Shown one piece after another: positions 32,107-42,721 of a stretch of DNA of 64,000 bases. Each line of letters starts with the position of its first letter. Position 1 is the first letter of the stretch. Location of the stretch: the NCBI GenBank assembly GCA_033296885.1, contig MU863964.1, positions 91,628-155,627 of the forward strand, written 5' to 3'. The stretch comes from Triangularia verruculosa (Eukaryota > Ascomycota > Sordariomycetes > Sordariales > Podosporaceae). The notes beneath the pieces were generated by a model. That model did no database searches and was not told the origin of the DNA. It saw nothing but the letters and a program-made list of their open reading frames with translations. The position numbers were made by a program, and so were the translations under genes.

Positions 32107-34650
32107 AGCAGTAGGAGGCGGGGTTCATTTTTTTGTTACAGTGTTACAAAGTTTGATGAGATGCCATGTATACTTGAGAGGCTCCATCGCCTACCTATAA
32201 CGTAACACTCGCTGCATGCTAACGTGAAAGCTTAGGTTGTTTTCAAAGTAAGCTCAGGCTAATGTAAGTCAAAGCTGAGGGTGTAGAAAGAGAGGCTTGT
32301 ATTAGTTGGAGTAGATACCGGGACTAGTAGCTACACAAGCTTGGACTGGCGCTATGATGGCTCAGGTCGGTTCAATGTAAAGCTTCGACTGAGTTCGAGG
32401 CACGTCTTCCAAGCCTTACAACCGCCTTACCTACTTGGGAGAACTAGCATATGACACATCATAAACTTAGCTTATATCTAGAGGCTCCCTACCTAGTAAA
32501 CCCGCATGAACTACGATAGTACTACATCATCAAGCGCCAATCCCGTAGAAATAAAGTACGGACTAATCAAGGAGGCTCTCGAAGGAAGTAGGTCCTATCT
32601 TCTTCTGCTCATCCAGTTTGATCGCAATACTCAACTGTTCAAATCGGCATTTGAACACACAATCAGCCAACCTTAGGCCAACCATCCCCGCCGGTCCTCA
32701 GCCCAAGCACCATTGAATAACCACTAGGCTTAGTTGCGGACAATAAGTGTCGTTCATATCGCCCTGCCCCTTTACAAGGTCGCAAACCACCAACGAAACT
32801 CATGGTAAGATCGAGGCATAGGGCTAGCGGGAGCTATTGGCAGTGGTGTCCGCGTCCATGCCAGCCAGTCATATGGCACGTTTGCTGAGCTAGATGAGTT
32901 GAAGCACATGAAACACCGTATTACATCCGGCGCGGAGTATGCCCGGTCCATCAAGACGTCAGGATGTGGGAGCTTCTTTTCATCACTCCATGTCAGGTAA
33001 CCTTACGATACCTGAGTTCATGCCGTACTTTTGAGCGTTACAACGAGTACATCAAACGGCCCATGCACACGAAAACAGATGAGGAGACACAGTAATTATA
33101 TTGTCTATGTAACTTGTCCCAGAAATCGTCAACCGGTTCACCGAGCCCATGTTCAAATCTCTCGACAGAACCCGCTCAGTCAGAAAACCCATCAACATCC
33201 CAGAGCTCCTCAAAAAAAGAAAAAAAGTTTTGTTTTCGTGTTTTCTGTGTTGTTTTTGTCAAGTCCCACCGTATCTCTCTTCCAGTTTGTTTTGTTGTCA
33301 TCGATAGCCCATATCCTCCCAGGTGTTGAGTAGATGAAGATGTCGGAGAGGGTGGGTGACTTGTTCCAAAATCGCCTCAGCAAGAGACAGAGCCTCGGCC
33401 GGGCACCAAATATGTCAAGATCGCCGCCAAAATGCTAATCACCAGTCCGCCGGGCAAAGGCTGAGACGGCTAATGCATATCGAGCGCTGCTGACTTGTCC
33501 GCTTCCAATTCCGATCCCATCGAAACTTTACAATATTCTCGAGACCATCACGAGCCTGTAACAGCCCCGCTGCCCCTAATACATGTTTGAGAACACTATC
33601 CCACCATAACCGTGAATGCTCGCATGCTCTCTATGCGAAATACCTTCGCCGCCACCCTAGCTCCGAGTCAACGCCTAGAACGCAGTCGCATACACTCCTC
33701 CCAAGCACAACCGAAAAAGAGAAAAATCGTCGAACGTCTTCGCGGAACATAAGGGAAAATGGTGCGCAAACCCATGCCTTTTCCCCAGCCAGGCAACGAA
33801 CGCCAACAGCCCGGATCCCCAGCTCCCATATACGCCCCGGAAAAAGCCAAACCCATTAAATCAACCCAGAAACGCCGTTGTATATGAACCATCTCGCCGA
33901 AAACCCCATTACCCAGGCTCAGACCGCCCTCTTACCAGCCCACCAGTCTCCTCGAGGGCATCCGCCAACCATGCAAAAGGTCCATGCGCGCACCAGTTCC
34001 TATTCTTTTGTGAAGGAAAGAAAATCGCATTTCCCAGAGGCGCCTCCGCCCAACTCGTCGTATAGGTCAAGGATGAAACGTGTCCCGGTCGAAACAGGGA
34101 CTGGCCTGTGAAAACATGAGGAATGACTGCATAAAGTGAAGATCCGGAATGAAGAAAACAGCAAAAATTGAACGAGTGCACCGCAATACAATGCTACAAG
34201 ACTTCCAACCAGCCGCGTTCTGACTCTACCGCTGACTGCGGCGTCCCAGTTGTCTAAGAACTTGGTGACGGAAATGTCCCAAGTGAAAGTCGACTGTATC
34301 GCCACGCGGAAGAGATGATGTTCGAGTTGGGCCCCTAGGCCACGAAGGGAAATTAATGGGTATGTTGTTGGTACAGGCAATCATGTTCGAGGATGCGTGC
34401 TGGAGCGGCATTTAACTGCTCTGTAGCCGAGGCGCTGCCGCTGTGAGTTTGCTGGTGCAGATGCGAATAACCTCAAAGAAATCAGTCGCGAAGGGTAGAG
34501 TCGATGGCAGAAGCCGCCAGGGCCGTTAGGTGTTGACGGACCGGAGGCGCAAGTAATATGTACAATGCGAAAATGAAAACAAACAGAAGAAACGCAACGT
34601 GACGTTCAGGGCGTCAAGATCGTCACGTGTCAAGGAAGCGATTCAACGCC
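32107..34650. other. 2.5-kb gene-free stretch
   Basis: This is the longest stretch without any supported gene. It contains the 3' region of the hydrolase and a probably long 3' region of DHH1. Short frames (up to 126 codons at 34000-34380 minus) lack family features and introns. An A-rich tract lies at 33212-33230. No tRNA-like cloverleaf or repeat was recognised. Confidence 0.5.
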
Positions 34651-36428
34651 TTAGTTGGGCCCAGTAGGGGGCTGCTGGATAGGTGTTTGGCCCTGACCGC
34701 CACGGCCACCGCGGGTCGGATAGCGGGAAGCCTGGGCCTGCTGAAACCCACCACGGCCTCGACCATTACCACGGTGACCGCCAGGGTTCCCGCGGGACTG
34801 GTATCCGCCACGCGGAGCAAAGCCAGCGTTGGCAGCGCGACCACCTTGATCTGGGAACTGCTGGTAGTTGGTTGACGCTTGGTTACCCTCAATTTGGCGA
34901 AGGGGCTGGCCCTGCCAGTTGCCCTGATTTCCCGGGCGAGGACCAGAAGGCTGTTGCTGGTGGGTTGGCGGGTTTTGAGGCTGTTGTTGCTGGGCCTGTT
35001 GTTGGTTGCCGGCAGGTCTGAAGTTGGAGATGGGCCGAGGGATCGACTCGGGGTTCTCGTAGACGTACAGGCTCTTGTCAATGGTGGCCGGAATGGGCTG
35101 AATCTCAGTGCCTAGGTCACGCTCAATGTTGTAAAGATTAAACCTGTCGTCCCAGTTGATCAGGTTAATAGCCAAACCAAGATGGCCATAACGACCGGAA
35201 CGACCAATGCGATGAAGATACGTCTCGGCATTCTTGGGGAAGTCAAAGTTGATGACAACATTGACAGCCTGAATATCAATACCACGCGTCAGAAGATCAG
35301 AGCAGACGAGGTTGCGGCAGACACCGTTTCGGAAGTCGTGGAAGACACGGTTGCGGGCTTGCTGCTGCATCTTGGCGTGACTGTAGAAACACGAGTATCC
35401 AAGCTCAGTAATCTTCTTGGCCAAGAGTTCGACACGGTTGGTGGAGTTGCAGAAAATAATGGACTGGTTGATCTGCAGCTTGGAGAAGAGTGTGTTCAGA
35501 CAGTGCACCTTCTGCTTCTCCTCGACATAGGCGTAGTACTGAGTAATACCGCGAAGAGTGAGCTCGTCCATCAGGTTGATCTCGTAGGGATTCTTCATGT
35601 TCTTATCAGAAAAGTCCTTGACCGAAATAGGGAAGGTGGCTGAGAAGAGCATGACCTGGCGATCCTTGGGGTGGAATTGGAGAAGTTGCTCGATGACGGG
35701 GGTGAACTCGGCCGACAGCAGCTTGTCGGCTTCATCCATGATGAACATGGGGCATTCACTGAGATCAGCGACCTGCTTTCCGGCCAGATCGAGAATTCTG
35801 CCCGGGGTACCGACCACAATATGGACAGGGTCCTGTAAACGGACAATATCGTCGCGAAGGCCTGTTCCGCCAGTGGTAACCATAACGTTGATACCGAGAT
35901 GCTTTCCGAGGGTCTTGCAGACTTGGGATGTCTGCATAGCGAGTTCTCTGGTCGGAACGAGGATGAGGCATTGGATCTTGTTGATCTTGGGGTTGATCTT
36001 TTCGAGAGCAGGGATGACAAAGGCAGCTGTTTTACCGGTTCCATTCTTGGCGCGCGCGAGGATATCGCGACCCGTCAGAGCAACTGGTATGCTTTCCTCC
36101 TGGATGGGCGAGGGCTTCTCGAAACCAGCTTCGAAAATGCCCATCAGTAAGGATCGCTTGAGGCCGAACTCCTCGAATTCCAAGCCCTTGGTATTTGTGA
36201 CATCCTGTGCAACGACAGAACGTTAGCAAACTTTGGTCGGTTACATGAGCTAAGGGACACAAACCTCCGTCTGTTGTCTGTTATCCTTGGTGGGGATGTT
36301 CAAGTTCTTTTTCCAGTCGTCATCACTGCTTCTGTCCGTTAGCCGACAAGGTTCATGGCAGGAGGGTGTAGGTATACCACGTACTTCAAGCTCGTCGCCT
36401 GCAACTTGTCCGCAAGGCTGTCGGTCAT
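34651..36428 (-). CDS. DHH1: DEAD-box RNA helicase Dhh1 (DDX6 family)
   Basis: An ATP-dependent RNA helicase that promotes mRNA decapping and translational repression, found in P-bodies. Exons 36428-36385, 36328-36265 and 36204-34651 give 553 residues. The first exon is only 44 nt. All helicase motifs are present: Q motif FEKPSPIQEESI, I AKNGTGKT, Ia PTRELA, Ib TPGR, II DEAD, III SAT, IV IIFCNS, V TRGID and VI HRIGRSGR. Dhh1-type signatures include SDDDWKKNLNIPTKD at the N-terminus and ATIDKSLYVYENPE near the end of the core. The C-terminal 100 residues are Gln/Pro/Gly-rich with RGG-like repeats, consistent with condensate formation. The start was chosen because MTDSLADKLQATSLN joins in frame to this conserved segment. 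Confidence 0.96.
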
Positions 36429-37295
36429 TTTGGTAGTAAAAAGAGGGGGATTTTGGGAGAAGGAGAATTAGGCGGTGGTCTTCGGTGTTGCGGATGTAAT
36501 CCGTCTGTCTTGAATATTTTTGTCTCGTACTCTACCGCGGTCGTGCCAAGGTGCAAGACTGGCTCTATCCCAGACTGCAGAGGGATTGTGGTGGGATTGT
36601 GGTGAATGTCGTGGTTGGAGGGTGAACAAGTGCTATGCCCGTCGTGGCATATGTCGTGATTGGGAATTTGTGGTCTTAATTTGGTCGATCGACGTGTCGT
36701 TAAGCTGTGGAGCTCCTCGTCTGGTGATCTGGTGAGGGTGCCTTGGTGGTTCGACACAGCTGTGCTTGCTTGCTGTTCGCAGCGGGGAAGTCGGAGAGGG
36801 TGGATGCGGCAGAGAGAAGAGTGTGGTTCTCTGGGAATGAATTGTGGATCGTGGGAGAGTTGGGAAACGCTGCGCGCTCAGAGTTGTTCGTGTGTTGCTC
36901 AAGAAGTCGGTGTAGAGCCGGTAGAGTGATCTGGAGTCGTCGATGCGGGGCAGAAGATGAGGCAGCAGGGCTGAACAATTCTCTGCAGCAACCGCTCGAA
37001 AAGTTCGGGACGATGATGCTTTCGACGTCACGTGCCCTAGCTGCTGTGACCCCTTCCCGTCGCCGTTCGGAGCGATAAGATAAACCGGCTGTGGGTCGAT
37101 CCACAAAGCCAAGGCCCAGATGGAAGCTCCCCTCTCTCGTCCCGCAGCTTCCGTTCTGCATCTGCATTACCATCTTCAAGCTAGCAATCCGCCACTGACG
37201 CGAGCAACGCAGAGCTGTAAAAGACCACCCGTTGCCGGCGCCATGGTCCTTCTTCTTGTGACAGGACCTGAAAACATGAAACTGTCAACCTCGCC
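36429..37295. other. Divergent promoter region of DHH1 and a J-protein gene
   Basis: About 870 bp. Frames on both strands here are Ser/Thr/Arg-rich and lack conserved motifs; they are probably long 5' leader. GTCACGTGCC near 37028 contains a CACGTG palindrome, a possible bHLH or Cbf1-type site. Confidence 0.5.
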
Positions 37296-38120
37296 ATGAT
37301 GCTGTTCAAAAGACATACCGGTCCATTGTTTCCTCTGACCACTGCCGTGTTGCCATCGGCCTTGATAACGTCATCGAGTCAACTGGCGCATTGCCATCGC
37401 CAGACACGGTCGTACGCCTCGGTCCAAGACGGTCAGCTAAAATGGCCCGCCTCTGCCAGCCCTACCCCGTATGAGATATTTGGGCTCTCCAAAGACGATG
37501 CGTACACCAAAGCCCGGTTCAACCAGCTTGTCAAGCTCTACCATCCCGACCTCCACCACAACAGTGCCCACGATGGCATCTCCCATGTGACGAAGCTCGA
37601 GAGGTATCGCCTTGTCATTGCCGCGAATGACATCCTCAGTCACCCACAAAAGCGTCGAATGTATGATCTTCATCAAGTTGGATGGGCCCACCATTTCGAC
37701 CCCCATCTCCAGCATCGGTCAGCTGAGAGATCATGGAGGCATGAGCCCGGGAATGCCAGCCAGAATGCAACTTGGGAGGATTGGGAGCAATGGTACCAAC
37801 AGCGGGATGGAAAGAAGCAGGAGCCGGTCTTTATGTCGAACTTTGGTTTCGCAACCATCTTGGCATTCTGCGCTGTGGTTGGGGTCTGGACTCAGGTGGT
37901 GTATGCTGAAAAGAAGTCGGCGAGCATCTTGAACTCGCAAGCGCAACAACAGGCGGTCCTCACCAGAGAGATCATGGCGCGAGAGGGGGCCAAGGCGGCC
38001 ATGAGCCGTGAGGGCAGGGTTGAGACATTTTTGCTGCAGCGGGAGCTCGGAAAGTGGGATTATGAACCATCTGGACACGGCGTGGCTTCTACTAATGCTG
38101 GCGAAGCCCAAACGCCATAA
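37296..38120 (+). CDS. Mitochondrial-type J-domain protein (DnaJ-like)
   Basis: J-proteins stimulate Hsp70 ATPase activity. This is a single frame of 274 residues. The N-terminal 45 residues are basic, hydroxylated and free of acidic residues until the J-domain linker (MMLFKRHTGPLFPL...HCHRQTRSYASV), as expected for a mitochondrial presequence. The J-domain spans about 57-125: PYEIFGLSKDDAYTKARFNQLVKLYHPDLH with HPD at 83-85, then LVIAANDILSHPQKRRMYD. A membrane segment follows at about 183-204 (FGFATILAFCAVVGVW), and the C-terminal 60 residues are charged. It is probably an inner-membrane J-protein acting with matrix or intermembrane-space Hsp70. A second Met at residue 2 is an alternative start. 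Confidence 0.85.
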   Translation: MMLFKRHTGPLFPLTTAVLPSALITSSSQLAHCHRQTRSYASVQDGQLKWPASASPTPYEIFGLSKDDAYTKARFNQLVKLYHPDLHHNSAHDGISHVTKLERYRLVIAANDILSHPQKRRMYDLHQVGWAHHFDPHLQHRSAERSWRHEPGNASQNATWEDWEQWYQQRDGKKQEPVFMSNFGFATILAFCAVVGVWTQVVYAEKKSASILNSQAQQQAVLTREIMAREGAKAAMSREGRVETFLLQRELGKWDYEPSGHGVASTNAGEAQTP

Positions 38121-39767
38121 GAGTTTACCGGTCGGTCGGTCGGGGGCATTAGAGCTTCTGTCAGCGAGTCGCAATAGTCGGTCATCATAGATTGTATACA
38201 TACCTGTACGTTGGTTGATGGTGTCTTTTGGTCGGAGTGAGCCAGATAGGCACTTTTGGGTGAGCAACTAGCCGTTTGACCATGGCGTTTTGCTTTGTTG
38301 TCTCTGGCAAAAGAAAAGAAGAAGGAAAAGACCCCAGATTCTCTGTGGCGACTCGTTGGATGGCTTCAGCCATTCAAAAGTTAGGAAGACGAGTCGCTTG
38401 CATGTGGCGGGGTCAAACACGAGCTCTTGCAAAGGCTTATCGGCGCGTGATCACGTGGAGGGCCCAAGGACCGGAATATCAAAAATATATGAGAGTTCAA
38501 CATTCAGCATTAGGTTGGCGCCCGAGGTATTTGAAGACTTGGTCCTCTTTCTGTGCGCACGGACCATACTGGAGGGCTTCCACCTTGTCGTTCCTTCTTC
38601 TTTCCAGGTTTAGGGTCGTCATCGGGAATGGTAGTCGGGCCGAAGTTGTTGAGAGTATTCAGAGCCCAGAGGCTTCTCAAGATCCAGCTATGTTTATGTA
38701 CTATGCTGGGTACCTCGGATTGGTGGCGGCCATAATCAACTTCCGTCGTTGAAGGCACCGTTGAAGATACTGCTGAAGAAATCATTGAAGACAAATACCT
38801 AATGTTGGTAGCTGCTTCTGTAGGTCCGACAAGCAGTGGATATTTTGTGCACGTTCACGGGGCTTTCTACCTTTCGGAGATTAGATGTGTTGAACTGGGA
38901 TCCGGAACCTGTGTTGTTCCGTCACCAAAGCTGAACACCTGAGGACCCTGATACACGACCCAGTTGCGAATAATCAGATTACAAAGACCCTGAGGTCAGT
39001 GAGTAAAAGACCGGCAGAAACCTGAATTGCCATACACAAGCTACAAATCAGCCATCTTTCTCTTTCGAAGCGTGACTGGCGATGGAAGATCATGATGCAC
39101 AAAGGGATACTACATGGCACAACGAGCCACTGAATGATAGAGTTCAGAGCAGGTTCTTCAAGGACAAGATACCAGCAGAAGATCAGACCCGGTTTACATC
39201 TCTGTTGATACGTTCATGCCTTTTTGATCTGGTCATTCAGCAGTCGTGAAGCCTATCGTGTGTATTGAAAGTCCTTTTTTTCTTTCTTCTCGTCCTTAGG
39301 TAGCTTGTGTGTGTTTGATCTCAGCCGAGACTCTGTTGGGAGCATGGCTAAGGCCCTTTTAGAGAATATGTGTCTGGGTATTAATGCTCTGTGCTTGGTG
39401 GGCCTTTTCATCGAGACTCTATTCGCAACCAAAGTACATAACGTATGGGTGGCATACCTCCTTGCTGCTGGGGACTAGGCTAGCTCCTGGTGTGCTACGC
39501 TGTACCTTGTGCTGGCAGACATATTATTTGTGGGCTGACGTAACCTAGGTAGAGCTGTGTGGTTGTTGACCTGCATAGACTCTTTAATGTTAGCGTTCAA
39601 TCTTCTTTAGGGAGCTGATAGACTCTTTGCTGGATCAGATTCAAGTTGGCAAAGAGATCAATGCAACACAACCATGGAAGCCTCATCGGATTACTGACAT
39701 GACACGTGATTAATCAGAAAAGTCAACGATTTGATCCAGCTTCACAACCGAGCTGTGTAACCTCTAA
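38121..39767. other. 1.6-kb gene-free stretch
   Basis: Overlapping plus-strand frames at 38276-38752 and minus-strand frames at 38510-38794 have no domain or splice support. AACCTAGGTAGAG occurs near 39542. No RNA gene was recognised. Confidence 0.5.
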
Positions 39768-39859
39768 GGTACATACAGAAGAAACCCTTGGGTACATACA
39801 GAAGAAACCCTTGGGTACATACAGAAGAAACCCTTGGGTACATACAAAAGAAACCCTTG
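39768..39859. repeat. Minisatellite, four units of 23 bp
   Basis: Four head-to-tail copies of GGTACATACAGAAGAAACCCTTG start at 39768, 39791, 39814 and 39837. The first three are identical; the fourth has CAAAAG in place of CAGAAG. There are no spacers, so it is not a CRISPR array. It lies just downstream of the 2EXR-like gene, probably in its 3' untranslated region. Confidence 0.95.
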
Positions 39860-39909
39860 ATATGTCCAGTCCCAGGTTAAAAGCAATAAGAGAATAAAGA
39901 GAAAGAAAT

Positions 39910-41190
39910 CTAGATATCAACCGGGAGTAAGATCTTGATAACCATTGCCTGTCTCGCAGCATAGCTGCTCCGGTAGTTCCGGCGTGCGGCTTGGGGGATG
40001 TCTGGTCCATCTTTGACTAACTGTTTCTTGAGTTCCTTGATAACATCCCTGGCCTCCTTGACAACTTCAAGATCTATACGGCGTTTCTTGCCGCTAGGAA
40101 GCATGAGGAAGCGGTCGACTTCGATGTAGGTCTTGTCGGCGTCATGGAACATGGTGAGGTAGTCCGCAACGTTGCCAGTTGTACGGAGTTGTTCGTGGTA
40201 GGCTGGTGAACTGTTAGTAAGGGTAGTTGAGATGAAAAGGTTTGGTTTGGTGAACTTACAGCTGAAAAACCACTTCTTGTAAAGCGCAATACGCCCTTCC
40301 TCCTGTTTGCTCCATTTCTTGTTCGGCTGGATAAGGAAGTACAGCTGCTCAATGCTGGGGAGGGAATCGATGAATCCGGCAACCTCTTCAGGACACATGA
40401 TCCAGTTCTTGTGAGCGCCAACACTGATTGTAGTATGGATGCAGCACTGGAAGACCGTGTTTGACTTGCGACAGATACGATCGGTGGACTGTTTGTAGAA
40501 CAAACCGATCTTCTTCACATCAGCCAAGCCTTTGAAAGCGATCTGCTTGGTCTCGCCACTGGCAGCTTCGATGACTTTGGTCTTTCCGAGGGGGTAGGAG
40601 GCAGCGGCGTCAAAGAACGGAGCGAATATCTGGTTGTCAATGTGGAAGTAACGAAAGTCAGAGTGGACATGTCGCGTGGCGCCGATAGCAAAGTCGAAGA
40701 CCACAAGATCGTCCTTGACATCGATGAGACTCCAGGCACGGCTGAAAGGAAGTTGGCCCTTGTTCTGGTTGGCTAACTCTACCGCCTGTTGAGCCTTGCG
40801 GTTGACTTTCGAAATCTTCTCGCTGAGCCGGTGGCTAGAGCCATCCTTTGTGGTGCTGCGGGGTGCATAGATGAGCTTCCACGTAGCGGCGGTTGCCCTG
40901 CCATCGGGAAGTGTGTATCCCAGAACCACCTTTTTTTTCACAGCCATGTAGTGGATGCCGGGCTTGCGAATGGCTTGGGTGAAGATCTCCTGCTGGATCT
41001 CGGTAGCGAAATGACGGAACAGAGGGAATCCGTCGAGAGCAGCCTCGTCCTTGGCATCACCGTCTTTCTTGGTCGAGCTGGTGGCGATTTCTTCGCCTTG
41101 GGAGGTCGTCGCCACGGTAGCCTTCCCCACGGTGGCCCTGCGGCCGCCCGTGGAGAAGGCTTTCTTGATGGGTGCCCTTTTGGGGGGCAT
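39910..41190 (-). CDS. 2EXR-like fungal protein of unknown function
   Basis: 407 residues after removal of a 57-nt intron (40203-40259), giving KKWFFSSYHEQLRTTG. The intron is a multiple of three and has no stop. Residues 1-50 are basic (MPPKRAPIKKAFSTGGRRAT). From about 52, GFPLFRHFATEIQQEIFTQA resembles the F-x-x-F-x-x-L-P-x-E-[IL]-R opening of 2EXR-type fungal proteins, with the usual leucine-proline replaced by Ala-Thr. The rest follows the family pattern of alternating strands and helices (WKLIYAPR; SLPSIEQLYFLI; KTYIEVDRFLMLPSGKKRR). No catalytic motif is apparent. The start at 41190 was preferred because the upstream open stretch (to 41502) looks like leader with a chance hydrophobic run. 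Confidence 0.7.
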   Translation of the reverse strand: MPPKRAPIKKAFSTGGRRATVGKATVATTSQGEEIATSSTKKDGDAKDEAALDGFPLFRHFATEIQQEIFTQAIRKPGIHYMAVKKKVVLGYTLPDGRATAATWKLIYAPRSTTKDGSSHRLSEKISKVNRKAQQAVELANQNKGQLPFSRAWSLIDVKDDLVVFDFAIGATRHVHSDFRYFHIDNQIFAPFFDAAASYPLGKTKVIEAASGETKQIAFKGLADVKKIGLFYKQSTDRICRKSNTVFQCCIHTTISVGAHKNWIMCPEEVAGFIDSLPSIEQLYFLIQPNKKWSKQEEGRIALYKKWFFSCKFTKPNLFISTTLTNSSPAYHEQLRTTGNVADYLTMFHDADKTYIEVDRFLMLPSGKKRRIDLEVVKEARDVIKELKKQLVKDGPDIPQAARRNYRSSYAARQAMVIKILLPVDI

Positions 41191-42721
41191 GGTGGCGCGG
41201 TCGTGTGGTGTGGTGTTGCGGGGAGATTCTTTCGCGAGCGAGAGAAACGAATTCGCGTGCAGGCGGAGAGTTTGAAAAGGAAGATCAACAAAGTACTCGT
41301 CGTAGGTACCTTTACAGACTTGGACGGAAGGAACGACGGGTCCTCTGGTCTGGAGAGCTGATAAGAGTAACAATATCAGGCTGATAACAACAGAGTCGGA
41401 GGGCAGTAGCTCATGCTCTGTCCTTAGGCGGCGACCATCATCGAGAGCTCTCGTATTCCGGGGGTCTCTAGATCCATACTGCATGTTCCAGTTGTGCTTC
41501 ATCTGTCTTGTCTAGGGAATACCATCACACGCATTTTTGCCTTTGAATTGAGCGGGCCAATGGTAGCTAATCCTAGACCTCGACTTGAAAGCCATTTATG
41601 GGCAGAGACAAGTCCATATAGACGTGAAGTAGAAATCACAACGGATTGGATTATACAACTCTAGTCTGGATGGACCCCATATACCGGCCTGACCACCTAG
41701 GCACCACTGGGACTTCTCCAGTGCTCAGTCTTATTCGATCGGATCAGCAATGTGCAGGCGTGTGTCAACTGATCCGCCCTCAATCGATCTAATTCTTCAA
41801 TAGATAGACCACGTCTAATGACAATAGATGTGTGAACACCATGGAAAGAATTTCGAAGCCGAGATAAATGTCCAGGTGAACTAAGCAGATCCAGAACACA
41901 GTTTTCTACCACGGCTTTCTCTGACGAAATGTCAGGTACCTTAGAGATCAGATTGTAGAATATGTTGACTGGTGCATCTACTGAACAAACTAGTTCTCAA
42001 AGATCTTATATCTACTTGAATCACCCATATACCTTACCTACCTATTTGATGCTACTGTGGTGTGGTGTGGCGTGTTCATCGAGCCTCAATTGCCCTGAAA
42101 TGTCCACGATGTATCCCGTCCTTAGAGAGATATAACAAGGCTAAAAGAAAGTGTTTGAGCGACCAGAGATGGCCAATAGGGCTTTAATAAAAATTAATCA
42201 GCCTCAAAGAATAGTTGGTAGGTGTTCTGGATACCTGCGTAGGTTTTTGGGCTGCCATTTTGTGCAACTTTGGGTGTGGACAGAGCTTTTGGATTGGTCC
42301 CACGGTCTCTACTACGTTATACAGCTTGAGCATTGTCAACTCGCGCCTCACCACGTGGCACGTCGCGTGCAAAGTGCATCAAGATTCCAGGTCGCGCGCA
42401 CAGTCGCGATGGTGACTCGATCAATTATTTGAGGTGGGGGGGAGGCAATTCAGGGAGGGCGCCCAGAAAAAAAAAGTTGATTGGATTGTGTGTCGCGTCC
42501 CCTGGACCCACACTGTCCCAAGAAGGGAAAGTAAATAAACATGCCTGATTGCTTGCAGGCTGCAGCTGTGGGGCAACGCAGGAGCGACCAGGGTGTGACC
42601 ACCTTCCCTTGGGTTCAAAATTGGGTACAAATCCGCATCACATCTCTTCATCCGATATCCACGTGTGGCAGTGTGGTCAGACCTTTGAAGAATTTTTCTT
42701 TCAGTCAGGAAGGAAGGAACG
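41191..42721. other. 1.5-kb intergenic region, no gene supported
   Basis: This is the upstream region of the 2EXR-like gene and of the coiled-coil gene, which are divergent. TACCTTACCTACCTATTTG occurs near 42033. Short frames lack features. Confidence 0.55.

Noticed and set aside
34000..34380. 126-codon minus-strand frame downstream of DHH1
   Set aside because: A single hydrophobic run but no family features or consistent frame; considered part of the DHH1 3' region.
38276..38794. Overlapping frames on both strands after the J-protein gene
   Set aside because: They mirror each other over the same DNA and show no motif; neither is supported.
39768..39859. Possible CRISPR-like array (four repeats)
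   Set aside because: The units are directly tandem with no spacers, in a eukaryotic genome; it is a minisatellite.
41191..41502. Upstream Met (41502) as start of the 2EXR-like protein
   Set aside because: The added 104 residues look like untranslated leader; MPPKRAPIKK at 41190 is a more typical start.
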